NCBI RefSeq assembly: GCF_000516555.1
Contig: NZ_AZSJ01000007.1
Coordinates: 879-64,878 of the forward strand
Length of the DNA stretch: 64,000 nucleotides
Reading direction: 5' to 3'
Source of the DNA: Afipia sp. P52-10
Lineage (GTDB): Bacteria; Pseudomonadota; Alphaproteobacteria; Rhizobiales; Xanthobacteraceae
Shown here: positions 17,834 through 28,143 of the stretch, one piece after another
Layout of the letters: each line of letters opens with the position of its first letter
Position numbering within the stretch: the first letter of the stretch is position 1
Translations under genes and position numbers: made by a program
Notes under the pieces: model-generated
The model's input: the letters and a program-made list of their open reading frames with translations, nothing else
Told to the model about the DNA's origin: nothing
The model's database searches: none

Positions 17834-20794
17834 ATGGATAGCGCCGCGACAATTGGCGCGGGCGGTTGCGCGCTGGCGGCGCGATTTATAGCTGGTCCGC
17901 GATCATCTTCTTCGGATGCTTGCGAACGGCTTTCTGATTGGCTGGGTGAACTCACGTTTGAACAACGTGCGGCGATCGAGGCGAACTGCGAAGCGTTCCC
18001 GCAAACGCGAATAATTCTGGAAGGCATCGCGGAGGCGTCGCCATTCCTGTTTGATCTCATTCGCGCGGATCCGCTCCGTCTCATCCGTCTGCTAGATCGA
18101 GATCCTGATCAGCACATCATTCAGCTGCTCGAAGACGTCTGTGCGAATGTGGACGCAGCCGCCGACGAGGCGACCGTCATGATAGCCCTGCGCCGCATGA
18201 AGGCAGAGGCGGCGCTTCTGATCGCTCTGTGCGACATTGGAGAGGTCTGGCCCATCATGCAAGTTACCGCAGCCTTGACGGACGTGGCGGTGACGGCGGT
18301 TCGATGCTCCATTCGATACTTGCTGGCGCAGGAAGCCGATCGCGGTCGTATCGTACCTAAGAACGCAAGCGCCCCCGAACAAGATAGCGGGCTGATCGTA
18401 CTCGCTATGGGCAAGATGGGAGCAGGCGAGCTTAATTATTCAAGCGACGTTGACCTGATCGTTTTCTTTGAGCCGGAGCATTGCTCGCTAAAACCCGATA
18501 TCGAGCCACAACCATTCTTTGTGCGCATCGCCCAGGGAATGGCCCGTTTGATGCAGCAACGTACGACGGACGGATATGTGTTTCGGGTCGATCTGCGGCT
18601 CCGTCCAGACCCTGCTTCAACGCCGGTTGCAGTCTCGGCGGCGTCCGCTCTGAACTACTATGAGCGAGAAGGGCGAACGTGGGAACGTGCCGCCATGATC
18701 AAGGCCACGCCCTGCGCCGGCGATTTGAAAGCGGGTGAGGCGCTGCTCGGTGAAATCGCTCCATTCGTCTGGCGCAAGCATCTCGATTTCGCAGCTTTGG
18801 CCGATGTCCACGACATGAAAAGGCAAATGCATGCGTACAAGGGGCACAGCGAGATTGCTGTTGAAGGGCATAACATCAAGCAGGGGCGCGGTGGTATTCG
18901 CGAGATAGAGTTCTTTGCGCAAACCCAGCAATTGATCGCGGGTGGACGGCATCCGCGTCTACGGACGAAGCAGACGCTCGAAGCGCTTGATCGTTTGGTC
19001 GAAGGGGAGTGGATCACCGATCAAGTGCGTGATGAGCTCGCCGATGCGTACAGATTTTTGCGAAAGGTCGAGCATCGTTTGCAGATGGTTGCCGACGAGC
19101 AAACTCATACACTGCCCGAAGATGCCGAAACGATGGAGAGGTTCGCACGCTTTCTTGGGTTTTCCGATCGCAATGCATTTGCTCTCGTGTTGTTGGGGCA
19201 CCTCAAGCGTGTTCAGCAGCATTACAGCCACTTGTTTGAAGGCGAGGTTGGTAAGTTAGAGAGTCTTCCGTTCGAATTTCAGAATGGGGCACAAGACGCT
19301 AGGCTTCTGGATCACCTTTCAGCATTGGGTTTTAAGCAGCCGGCCGCGGTTGCCGATACTCTGAGGTTGTGGCTGTCCGGTGAATATCGAGCACTGAAAT
19401 CTGAAGCTTCGCGTGATGCGCTGTTTGCTCTCTTGCCGTCACTCCTATCTAATCTGGCCAAAGCGGAAAACCCGGACGTTGCTTTCAGACAATTTGACAG
19501 CTTCCTGCAATCCGTTCAGCGAGGAGCTTCGCTGCTTACGTTGCTGCAACAGAATACCGAACTTGTTTCGTTGATCGCCTCGGTCGTGGGAACCGCTCCG
19601 CGGCTTGGCGACATGCTGGCGCAGCAGCCGCGTCTCATGGATGGTCTTGTTGATCCCCGCTTCTTCGGCGCGATGCCAAAGCGAGATGAAATTTCGAAAA
19701 GACTTGAAGCGTCGCTCGTCGGCGTGGATTCTTACGAAGATTTTCTCGATCGATTGCGCCTGTTCGGGCAGGAAAGCCTCTTTTTGATTGGCTCCAGGAT
19801 ATTGTCGGGGACAGTTTCTGCTCAATTGGCTGGGACTGTGTTTGCGGATGTTGCCGAAGGGATCGTTCAGACAATCCACGGTCTGGTCCTGGATCAATTC
19901 GCGCAACAGTATGGGATGGTTCGTGGTCAGGAAACCGCCATCATCGCCATGGGGCGGCTTGGCAGCCGGGAAATGACGGCGTCCTCCGATCTCGACTTGA
20001 TTTTCGTGTATGACTTCGACCACGATCATCCCGACTCGAATGGGCCTCGCTCGCTGGAAGGGAGCCAGTACTTTGCGCGTCTTACGCAGCGTCTGATCAG
20101 CGCATTCACCACGCGAACGAATTACGGTGTTCTGTACGAGATCGATATGCGGCTCAGGCCGTCCGGAAGGTCTGGTCCTGTCGCGACGCGGCTGGATTCC
20201 TTCGCGCAGTATCAAGAAGTCGAGGCATGGACCTGGGAGCACATGGCGCTTACGCGGGCTCGGGTCGTCTCCTCGTCACCCACATTTCGGCGAAAAATCG
20301 AGGAGACATTCCGAAACGTTCTGACGCGCCCTCGCGACCATCGCATTATCGCTAACGACGTCCTGGAGATGCGTCACGCGATTGCCGAGGAGAAGGGGGA
20401 TTCCGACATTTGGGATCTCAAATACGCTTCTGGCGGAATCATCGATATCGAATTTTTGGCCCAGTATCTCCAATTGATCCATGCGGCAGATCAACCTGCC
20501 ATTTTGGACACGAGTACGCTGACTGTTCTCGATCAGGCGGTACGCTTGAACAAGCTTGCGCAATCGGATGCCGATGTTTTGCGACCGGCGATGCGATTGT
20601 ATCAAGACCTCAATCAGATTCTTCGGTTGTGTCTGAGCGACCGGTTCAAACCGGACTCAGCAGGCGACGATCTATTGAGGCTGCTGACCCGCGCCGCTGG
20701 CGATCCCGATTTCTCTACGCTGGAGGCGCGCTTGAAGGAGACGCAGTTGGATGTGCGCCGGGTGTTCCTGAGGGTGCTTGAAGGTGCCACTTGA
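17834..20794 (+). CDS. glnE: Bifunctional glutamine synthetase adenylyltransferase/deadenylase GlnE
   Basis: 986 residues from ATG 17834, 8 bp after the kinase stop. Two nucleotidyltransferase domains are visible: GKMGAGELNYSSDVDL at about 193-208 (adenylyl-removing half) and GRLGSREMTASSDLDL at about 706-721 (adenylyl-transferring half), each with the GS-x10-DxD-type metal site. GlnE adenylylates or deadenylylates glutamine synthetase under control of PII protein and glutamine, setting nitrogen assimilation. Full length for the family. Ends 27 bp from a convergent kinase gene. Confidence 0.95.
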   Translation: MDSAATIGAGGCALAARFIAGPRSSSSDACERLSDWLGELTFEQRAAIEANCEAFPQTRIILEGIAEASPFLFDLIRADPLRLIRLLDRDPDQHIIQLLEDVCANVDAAADEATVMIALRRMKAEAALLIALCDIGEVWPIMQVTAALTDVAVTAVRCSIRYLLAQEADRGRIVPKNASAPEQDSGLIVLAMGKMGAGELNYSSDVDLIVFFEPEHCSLKPDIEPQPFFVRIAQGMARLMQQRTTDGYVFRVDLRLRPDPASTPVAVSAASALNYYEREGRTWERAAMIKATPCAGDLKAGEALLGEIAPFVWRKHLDFAALADVHDMKRQMHAYKGHSEIAVEGHNIKQGRGGIREIEFFAQTQQLIAGGRHPRLRTKQTLEALDRLVEGEWITDQVRDELADAYRFLRKVEHRLQMVADEQTHTLPEDAETMERFARFLGFSDRNAFALVLLGHLKRVQQHYSHLFEGEVGKLESLPFEFQNGAQDARLLDHLSALGFKQPAAVADTLRLWLSGEYRALKSEASRDALFALLPSLLSNLAKAENPDVAFRQFDSFLQSVQRGASLLTLLQQNTELVSLIASVVGTAPRLGDMLAQQPRLMDGLVDPRFFGAMPKRDEISKRLEASLVGVDSYEDFLDRLRLFGQESLFLIGSRILSGTVSAQLAGTVFADVAEGIVQTIHGLVLDQFAQQYGMVRGQETAIIAMGRLGSREMTASSDLDLIFVYDFDHDHPDSNGPRSLEGSQYFARLTQRLISAFTTRTNYGVLYEIDMRLRPSGRSGPVATRLDSFAQYQEVEAWTWEHMALTRARVVSSSPTFRRKIEETFRNVLTRPRDHRIIANDVLEMRHAIAEEKGDSDIWDLKYASGGIIDIEFLAQYLQLIHAADQPAILDTSTLTVLDQAVRLNKLAQSDADVLRPAMRLYQDLNQILRLCLSDRFKPDSAGDDLLRLLTRAAGDPDFSTLEARLKETQLDVRRVFLRVLEGAT

Positions 20795-20821
20795 GCGGAG
20801 CAGCTAAGCGAGCAACCTGCG

Positions 20822-23149
20822 TTAGGCTGCGACAGCGTGCAGCGGCAGATCAAAGCGGTAGCTATCGCGCGGCAAGACGACCATAACGACTGTGCCGACC
20901 CCGAGCTTTGAGCGCAGCCTCATCGATCCGCCGTGGAGTTGCGCAAGCGATTTGGCGATAGCGAGGCCGAGGCCGGTTCCATGGTACGTCTTCGATAGCT
21001 GGCTTTCGACTTGCTCGAACGGACGACCGAGTTTGGTAAGCGAATGTGGTGCAATACCAATGCCGGTATCGGCAATGAGCAACATGACCGATTTCTCGAG
21101 TTGGCGTGTTCGTACGGTGATTTTTCCGCCGTCCGGTGTGAACTTCACGGCATTGGAAAGCAGGTTTAGAGCGATCTGCTTCATCGCGCGCCGGTCGGCG
21201 ACGATATGCATATCAGTTTCCACCTCCGAACGCAGCGAAAGGTGCTTATCTTCGGCGCGGCGTGAAACAAAACGTAGCGATTCATTGACCGTTCGAGCCA
21301 GGTCAAGCGGCTCAAGGTCGAGTTTAACCCGCCCTGCCTCGATTTTCGACATATCGAGAATATCGTTGATCACGTCGAGCAGATACTGGCCGCTGGTGAG
21401 AATATCGCGGCAATACTCCTGGTACTTTTCCGATCCAAGCTGACCAAACAGCCCGCTACCCATGATTTCTGAGAAGCCGATGATGGCATTCAGGGGTGTG
21501 CGGAGCTCATGGCTCATGTTAGCCAAGAACTTCGACTTACTGTTGTTCGCTTCCTCCGCGCGGTTCTTTTCCAGAGCATACTTTTGCGCGAGGTCCGCAA
21601 GCTCTGTCGCTTGCCGCTCCAAGGCAACTTTCGATTGCTGCAATTCCTTCACGTTCGCTCGAAGTAGGGCATCGTTATCCAGAAGCCGTTGCTCGTGAGC
21701 TTTGATCTTGGTGATATCGGTGCCGACCGAGACATAGCCGCCGTCTTTGGTGCGACGCTCGCTGATATGCAACCAGGTTCCGTTGTCGAGTTGCGCCTCG
21801 AAGGTGCGTGCACCATGAGGCTGGGCGGAAGCATCGCCGATCCGTTCGCGGATTTGCGGCATACTGCCGACTTCGACGACGGTCTCATACGAAGTGCCTG
21901 GAGCGACAGCAGAGTCTGGAAGCCTGTGCAACCGCTGGAAGTACGAGTTGCAGAGCACGAGGCGGTTGTTCGCATCCCACAGTACGAATGCCTCCGGGAT
22001 CGTCTCGATTGCATCGCGCAAACGCAGGTCAGCTTCGACGGTTCTTTCCGCGAGATTTTTCTGCTCAGTAATATCGAGAGCGATGCCGATTAGATGAGGG
22101 CCCCGTTCTCCCGCGGAGCGGACAAGCTCGCAGCGAACACGAAGCCATATCCAATGGCCTTGGACATGGCGCATACGGAAGGTTTCGTCAAAATGCGTTG
22201 CTTGTCCAGAAATGAGCTGATCGGCGAACGTGAAGAGGTCGATATCATCTGATCGAACCAGCGCGTTGACTTCGCCGAAGGTCAGAAGATCGCTTCGAGT
22301 TTCGAGACCTAGCATCGTGAACATCGATTGGGACCAGAATATTCTGCCGCGCGACAGATCCCAATCCCACAGCCCACAGCGTCCGCGGTTTAGGGCGGTA
22401 TCAATACGACCCCGTACTGCGTCATTGATCAAATCGCCTTCGCGGGCGCGCGTCGATTGCCAGTGGAAGGCGAAGCCGAGAATAAGCACGACGAAGCCGG
22501 TCGTCGCCGACAATGTGATTGATAGGGCTGCGTGGGATGGTATCGGACCTTCAGTCTGTTCCTGAACAACAATCAGTTGTGCGGATGAGGGGCGGATGCT
22601 TCTCAACGAGGCGAGCATCGTTGTCCCGTTCGTCAGACGGACCTCGGTCGTGCCGGCGCGCGAGCCTGCTGTAAGGGTCGATTCCGCAGCGCCGAGGAGG
22701 TCGGCAACTTGATCCACATCCGTTAGAGCGTTGCTGTCTGGTGTTCTGGCGAGCACATGGCCGACGTCGTCGAGAATGAAGACGTGCCGGCCAGCCGCTA
22801 TACCCCAGGAGGGAATCAGGCCCGGCAACAGGGTCTGATAATGTTCGGCGGTGGCGGCACGGTCTTGACGCGTAGACGTCTGGCGATCGAGGCGGTCAGC
22901 CAAAATATCGGCGAGTGCGGCTATTTCTTTGCGCGTAGAGTTGTATTGCTGTCTGCTCTGGTCGATCACCTGAACGGCGGCGCCGACGAAGATCGTGAGC
23001 AGGAAGGCGACGATTAGGGTGGGGACCGCTCGGCGGAGCATCGGCTCGGCGAGAACAAGCCGATGATAGGCCGGCTTTGCGATCGATTGTGCCAATCCCT
23101 TGATCGAATCGGATTGGACGCATGCCTCAACTGCACGCGCTCGCGCCAT
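20822..23149 (-). CDS. Membrane PAS-domain sensor histidine kinase
   Basis: 775 residues from ATG 23149, chosen because AGGGGGA lies 8 bp upstream; the open frame extends to 23317 but that part is not protein-like. Layout: membrane helix (about 40-62), extracytoplasmic domain, second helix (about 220-242), a PAS domain beginning near GRCGLWDWDL, a second PAS (AIETIPEAFVLWDANNRL), a coiled-coil linker, HisKA with MSHELRTPLNAIIGFSEIM and a HATPase domain ending in GTGLGLAIAKSLAQLHGG. No receiver domain. The kinase core resembles PleC/PdhS-type alphaproteobacterial kinases. No partner regulator is adjacent. Confidence 0.87.
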   Translation of the reverse strand: MARARAVEACVQSDSIKGLAQSIAKPAYHRLVLAEPMLRRAVPTLIVAFLLTIFVGAAVQVIDQSRQQYNSTRKEIAALADILADRLDRQTSTRQDRAATAEHYQTLLPGLIPSWGIAAGRHVFILDDVGHVLARTPDSNALTDVDQVADLLGAAESTLTAGSRAGTTEVRLTNGTTMLASLRSIRPSSAQLIVVQEQTEGPIPSHAALSITLSATTGFVVLILGFAFHWQSTRAREGDLINDAVRGRIDTALNRGRCGLWDWDLSRGRIFWSQSMFTMLGLETRSDLLTFGEVNALVRSDDIDLFTFADQLISGQATHFDETFRMRHVQGHWIWLRVRCELVRSAGERGPHLIGIALDITEQKNLAERTVEADLRLRDAIETIPEAFVLWDANNRLVLCNSYFQRLHRLPDSAVAPGTSYETVVEVGSMPQIRERIGDASAQPHGARTFEAQLDNGTWLHISERRTKDGGYVSVGTDITKIKAHEQRLLDNDALLRANVKELQQSKVALERQATELADLAQKYALEKNRAEEANNSKSKFLANMSHELRTPLNAIIGFSEIMGSGLFGQLGSEKYQEYCRDILTSGQYLLDVINDILDMSKIEAGRVKLDLEPLDLARTVNESLRFVSRRAEDKHLSLRSEVETDMHIVADRRAMKQIALNLLSNAVKFTPDGGKITVRTRQLEKSVMLLIADTGIGIAPHSLTKLGRPFEQVESQLSKTYHGTGLGLAIAKSLAQLHGGSMRLRSKLGVGTVVMVVLPRDSYRFDLPLHAVAA

Positions 23150-23395
23150 GCGAAATTCCCCCTCAGGATGCTTCCCCACATCCACATCGAAAGCTGCAGG
23201 AGCTGCTTTCGAATCAATGTGATTTGAATCGACGGCGGCCGATTTGTCGAGAGTCAACGAATCGTTAAGGCGAAATAAATTTGTCCCAAGGTGTTTTGCG
23301 ACGGCTGCTCGCCGCAAACATGAGTCCGAAACGAGAACCTCGGCACGATTGCGTTGACGGCTTGGGTACGAATCCGGCTCGAGCGAGGGAAGCTC

Positions 23396-24769
23396 TTACG
23401 GATCGTCAGCTGGCTCCGCATGGCTGATGACGCGTTTGACCGTTGAGAATTGACGCCGTAACTGCCGCTCGATCTCATCGATCCGCTGATGGACGTCGCT
23501 GACGGTCATGCCGGGATCGCATCGGCAGTGAAAGTTAACGAATTCGCCAGCGTCACTGTCGCGAACCCGCACGTTGTGTACGTCGTGGAGCTTACCGTCG
23601 GCCTCAGCAAGCGATACCAGTGCATTTCGGATCAATTCGACACGTTCTGAAGTGGCTTCCACACCGAGCGGAAGTTCTGGCTCCAGCGGTTCGATGTGTG
23701 TGTCCACCTCGACATCGGAGCCAAAGTCGGAGCGGATGGCGGATTCGAGCGCCTGGGTGATATCATGGGCGCGACTGAGAGGCATATCGCGGTCCACCTC
23801 AAGATCAATGCCGACCGTCAGTTTATCTCCCAGATCGTGTACCGTGACGTGATGAATGGCTAGACCGGCATTGCGGGCAATGACCATGATTCTGTCGCGG
23901 ATGCTCTCATTGTCGCGTGCGACAGGGATTGCCGTGAAGGTCAGATCTGCCTGAGGCAGCACCTGATCGATCGTCGCTTGTGCCTGCCATTTCAGCTCGT
24001 TCAATCGATCAATCGGAAGGGTCCTTGGTACTTTGACACTGGCGTCGACAAAATATGTGGGACCAACCATCCGCACGCGTAGACGCTCGACGTCGATGAT
24101 CCCTGGAATCGAGCGCAGGGCAGCCTCGGCTTTATCGGCGGCTCCCTCTGGGGCTCGATCTGTCAGAGTCTCGATCGTGTCGCGTCCAAGCCGCAACCCC
24201 AGAAACGAAATGAGAATCGCGATGCCGATAGCAGCTGCTGCGTCACCCCATTTGTATCCCCAGGCACTAAGGGCCAAGCCGATGATGACCGCGATCGACC
24301 CATAGACGTCGGATGCAAAGTGCAGGGCATCGGCCGCCAATGCCTGGCTCTTGGTTTCTTTTGCGGTCCTGTGTAGCGCCCGCGCGCGCCAGAAGTTGAC
24401 CGCCATATCGATCAGCAGGACGACGAATGGAATGGCGGAAATAGAGCTCGGGGCTGTGCCCTCGCGCAGACGGCTCACAGCCTCGACGACAATGCCGCCG
24501 GCAAGAATGTAGAGCAGGGCGATGATACCGAGCGCGGACAGGCTTTCGATTTTGCCATGGCCATAGTGATGCTCAGTGTCAGCTGGACGATCCGAGAAAC
24601 GGACGACGACCCAAGTGATAATGGTCGCGAAGAAGTCGACTAGACTATGGAGCGCGTCCGAGATCAGTCCGAGACTTCCGATCGCGATCCCCACCACGAA
24701 TTTAAGGGTGGCCATGCCGGCGCTGGCCGCAATGGAAATCGTCGCTACGCGTTGCTTGGTGCTTGCCAT
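23396..24769 (-). CDS. Cation diffusion facilitator family transporter
   Basis: 457 residues. Six membrane helices in the first ~210 residues. Metal-site signatures are GLISDALHSLVDFFAT in helix 2 and ALAADALHFASDVYGS in helix 5, followed by a long cytoplasmic region (about 215-455) with two ferredoxin-like ZT-dimer folds. The usual CDF protein is about 300 residues, so the C-terminal part is extended; residues after about 300 look like a second dimerisation domain. It exports divalent cations (Zn, Co, Fe or Mn; not distinguishable here) against protons. Confidence 0.85.
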   Translation of the reverse strand: MASTKQRVATISIAASAGMATLKFVVGIAIGSLGLISDALHSLVDFFATIITWVVVRFSDRPADTEHHYGHGKIESLSALGIIALLYILAGGIVVEAVSRLREGTAPSSISAIPFVVLLIDMAVNFWRARALHRTAKETKSQALAADALHFASDVYGSIAVIIGLALSAWGYKWGDAAAAIGIAILISFLGLRLGRDTIETLTDRAPEGAADKAEAALRSIPGIIDVERLRVRMVGPTYFVDASVKVPRTLPIDRLNELKWQAQATIDQVLPQADLTFTAIPVARDNESIRDRIMVIARNAGLAIHHVTVHDLGDKLTVGIDLEVDRDMPLSRAHDITQALESAIRSDFGSDVEVDTHIEPLEPELPLGVEATSERVELIRNALVSLAEADGKLHDVHNVRVRDSDAGEFVNFHCRCDPGMTVSDVHQRIDEIERQLRRQFSTVKRVISHAEPADDP

Positions 24770-24829
24770 CGTCCGCCTCGTCTGAGCGGTACCGTTTAGG
24801 CAGCGAGAACAGCGGGGTCAATTCGCAGC

Positions 24830-24849
24830 AGGGCCAAATTAATGGCCCT
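24830..24849 (-). terminator. Hairpin downstream of the oxidoreductase gene
   Basis: AGGGCC (24830-24835) pairs with GGCCCT (24844-24849) around an AT-rich loop. It lies about 90 bp downstream of the 24939-25910 gene on the minus strand. No good T-run, so only a possible terminator. Confidence 0.3.
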
Positions 24850-24938
24850 TGCAAATGAAAATGCATATGGTTCGCAAAGTCGCGCCAGCAAGCCCGCACG
24901 GGGTCGCGCTGAGATGCGCTCGCCCGACCAGAGTGACA

Positions 24939-25910
24939 TCACGTACGAAGAACAATTTTTCCGAAGTGCCTGTTCTCTTCCATATGTGCGTAGGCATCGT
25001 CGGCCTGATCCAACGAAAACACTTTATCGATCGGCAGCGCGAGCTTTCCGGACACCACCGAATCCCAGATATCGTCCTTAACCGCGGCAGTAATAGCGCG
25101 GATCTCATCGATCGTGCGGGTGCGGAATGTCACGCCGATGTAATTGATCCGCCGCAGTGCGTGCAGATCGAAATCGAACTCTCCGATCATGCCGCCCAGC
25201 CTGCCAACATTGACGATGCGGCCCTCGATCTTGGTCGCGCGCAGATTTCCGTTGGCGACGACACCAGAAACCTGGTCGACAATCATATCAACACCATCTC
25301 CGTTTGTTGCTTCCAGTACCTGATCCACCCAATTGGAATCGAGTGTGTTGATAGCAAGATCGGCGCCATAATCGTTCAAGCGGGCGCGCCGTCCCGAATC
25401 CGTCGAGGTGCCGATGACGAGGCTTGCACCCTTCAGCTTTGCAATCTGCATGGCCATGAGACCGACACCGGAACTTGCGCCCTGAATAAGAACGGTCTGG
25501 CCTGACTTCAGCGCACCCGCGGTCACGACGGCATTGTGCATGGTATTGAGTGCAACCGGTAGAGTTGCCGCTTGTTCGTAACTCATGTTGTTAGCGGGAA
25601 TCGCGAAGACTCGTCCGTGATCCATCAGGCCGAATTCGGCAAAGGCGCCATTAATCGAGCCCATCACACGGTCCCCCACCTTGACGCCTTTTACGCCAGG
25701 ACCGATCGCTACGACCTCGCCAGCGCCTTCGCCACCGAGGATCGAGCCTGTTCCGCCGCGCGTACCGTGGGCTCGTCCCTTTGCCATGCCGAGATCTGCG
25801 CGGTTGAGACAGGCGGCGCGGATACGGACGAGAACCTGGGTGCCGGTTGCCTGCGGCTGAGGCACGTCAGCAATAACGGGACCATTTTCTCCGAGCACGT
25901 AAGCTTTCAT
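24939..25910 (-). CDS. Quinone oxidoreductase-like MDR-family dehydrogenase
   Basis: 323 residues from ATG 25910 (AGGAA six bases upstream); ATG 25925 is an alternative. GroES-like domain (1-120) with GGEGAGEVVAIGPGVKGVKVGDRV, then a Rossmann domain with the nucleotide motif GASSGVGLMAMQIAK near 145-160 and a closing FGKIVLRT. The structural and catalytic zinc cysteines of alcohol dehydrogenases are missing, as in zeta-crystallin/QOR enzymes that use NADPH and reduce enones or quinones. It is 35 bp downstream of the SDR gene on the same strand, so both probably act in one pathway; the substrate is unknown. Confidence 0.82.
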   Translation of the reverse strand: MKAYVLGENGPVIADVPQPQATGTQVLVRIRAACLNRADLGMAKGRAHGTRGGTGSILGGEGAGEVVAIGPGVKGVKVGDRVMGSINGAFAEFGLMDHGRVFAIPANNMSYEQAATLPVALNTMHNAVVTAGALKSGQTVLIQGASSGVGLMAMQIAKLKGASLVIGTSTDSGRRARLNDYGADLAINTLDSNWVDQVLEATNGDGVDMIVDQVSGVVANGNLRATKIEGRIVNVGRLGGMIGEFDFDLHALRRINYIGVTFRTRTIDEIRAITAAVKDDIWDSVVSGKLALPIDKVFSLDQADDAYAHMEENRHFGKIVLRT

Positions 25911-25945
25911 GGGATGTTCCTGCATCTTGGAAGGCGCGGGTGACG

Positions 25946-26728
25946 TCACATCGTCCAGCCGCCGGCCGTTAGGCCGCCGTCGATCGTCACGATGACACCG
26001 GTGGTGTAGCCTGAGCGATCGGATGCAAGAAAGGCCATCATATCCGCGATCTCGCGGGGCTTTGCAGCCCGGCCGAGAGGATAGCCCTTGACCAGTTCAC
26101 GGTAGCGGCTTTCGTCGCCGAACTGGCGTTTCGCAACCTCCCGCAAACGATGAACCATCCGGTCGGTCTCGACCGGTCCGGGATTGATACCGATGACGCG
26201 GATGTTGTCTTTCAAGCTGCTTCCACCGAGTGTTCTCGTGAATGCCATCAGGGCTGCATTGCCGGTGCTGCCAGCAATGTAACCGGCGTTGAGGCGTTCG
26301 CCAGCGGCGCCCAAATCGTTGATGATGACGCCGTGCCCCTGCGCCTTCATGCGCGCATAGACGAGCCGCGTCAGATTGATATAGCCGAAGACCTTCAGCT
26401 CCCAAGCATGGCGCCATTTTGCCTCATCGACAGTCTCGAGAGTTCCTTGCGGAATATCGCCGGCATTGTTGACGAGAATATCGATCGGCGAGGCGTTCTC
26501 AGCCAGCTCGGCGAGATCTTCGGATCGTCTGAGGTCCGTCACATGACAGACGACCTCGACACCATGGGACGTGCGGAGCGCTTCCGCAAGCTGGTCCAAC
26601 ATTGCGCCGTTGCGTGCTGCCAGATGCAGGTGGCAGCCTTCCTCGGCAAACGCTTCCGCCGCTGCGGCACCAATCCCTTTCGAGGCGCCGGTGATCAGCA
26701 CGCGCTTGCCGCGCAGATGAAGGTCCAT
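25946..26728 (-). CDS. SDR-fold protein lacking the usual catalytic Ser and Lys
   Basis: 260 residues. The Rossmann fold is clear: TGASKGIG (13-20) for NAD(P) binding, NNAG (87-90), and INPGPVETDRM near 185. The active-site region reads INDLGAAGERLNAGYIAGSTGN in two parts: Tyr150 is kept, but the Lys of YxxxK is Ser154, and the Ser expected about 12-14 residues before the Tyr is replaced in NDLG (137-140). The active site is therefore either non-classical or non-oxidoreductase. I recall similar YIAGSTGN-type sequences in related genera, so this may be a conserved subfamily, not decay. First gene of an SDR-MDR pair. Confidence 0.8.
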   Translation of the reverse strand: MDLHLRGKRVLITGASKGIGAAAAEAFAEEGCHLHLAARNGAMLDQLAEALRTSHGVEVVCHVTDLRRSEDLAELAENASPIDILVNNAGDIPQGTLETVDEAKWRHAWELKVFGYINLTRLVYARMKAQGHGVIINDLGAAGERLNAGYIAGSTGNAALMAFTRTLGGSSLKDNIRVIGINPGPVETDRMVHRLREVAKRQFGDESRYRELVKGYPLGRAAKPREIADMMAFLASDRSGYTTGVIVTIDGGLTAGGWTM

Positions 26729-26768
26729 GGCTCGCCTCCCGATGTTATGACCCGCCGTCGTATAGTCA

Positions 26769-26802
26769 AAGAGCGCAGATCACGGGAATGATCTGCGCTC
26801 TT
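26769..26802 (-). terminator. Strong hairpin terminator of the nitronate monooxygenase gene
   Basis: A perfect 14-bp stem (26769-26782 / 26789-26802) with a 6-base loop lies 28 bp after the stop of the minus-strand gene 26830-27828. On the minus strand it ends in a short CTCTTT run. Confidence 0.8.
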
Positions 26803-26829
26803 GTCTTAATCAGCACACCCTCGGCCTGC

Positions 26830-28143
<1,314 letters not shown>

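Noticed and set aside
23150-23317. N-terminal extension of the PAS kinase
   Set aside because: A strong AGGGGGA ribosome site sits before ATG 23149 and the extension has no recognisable segment.
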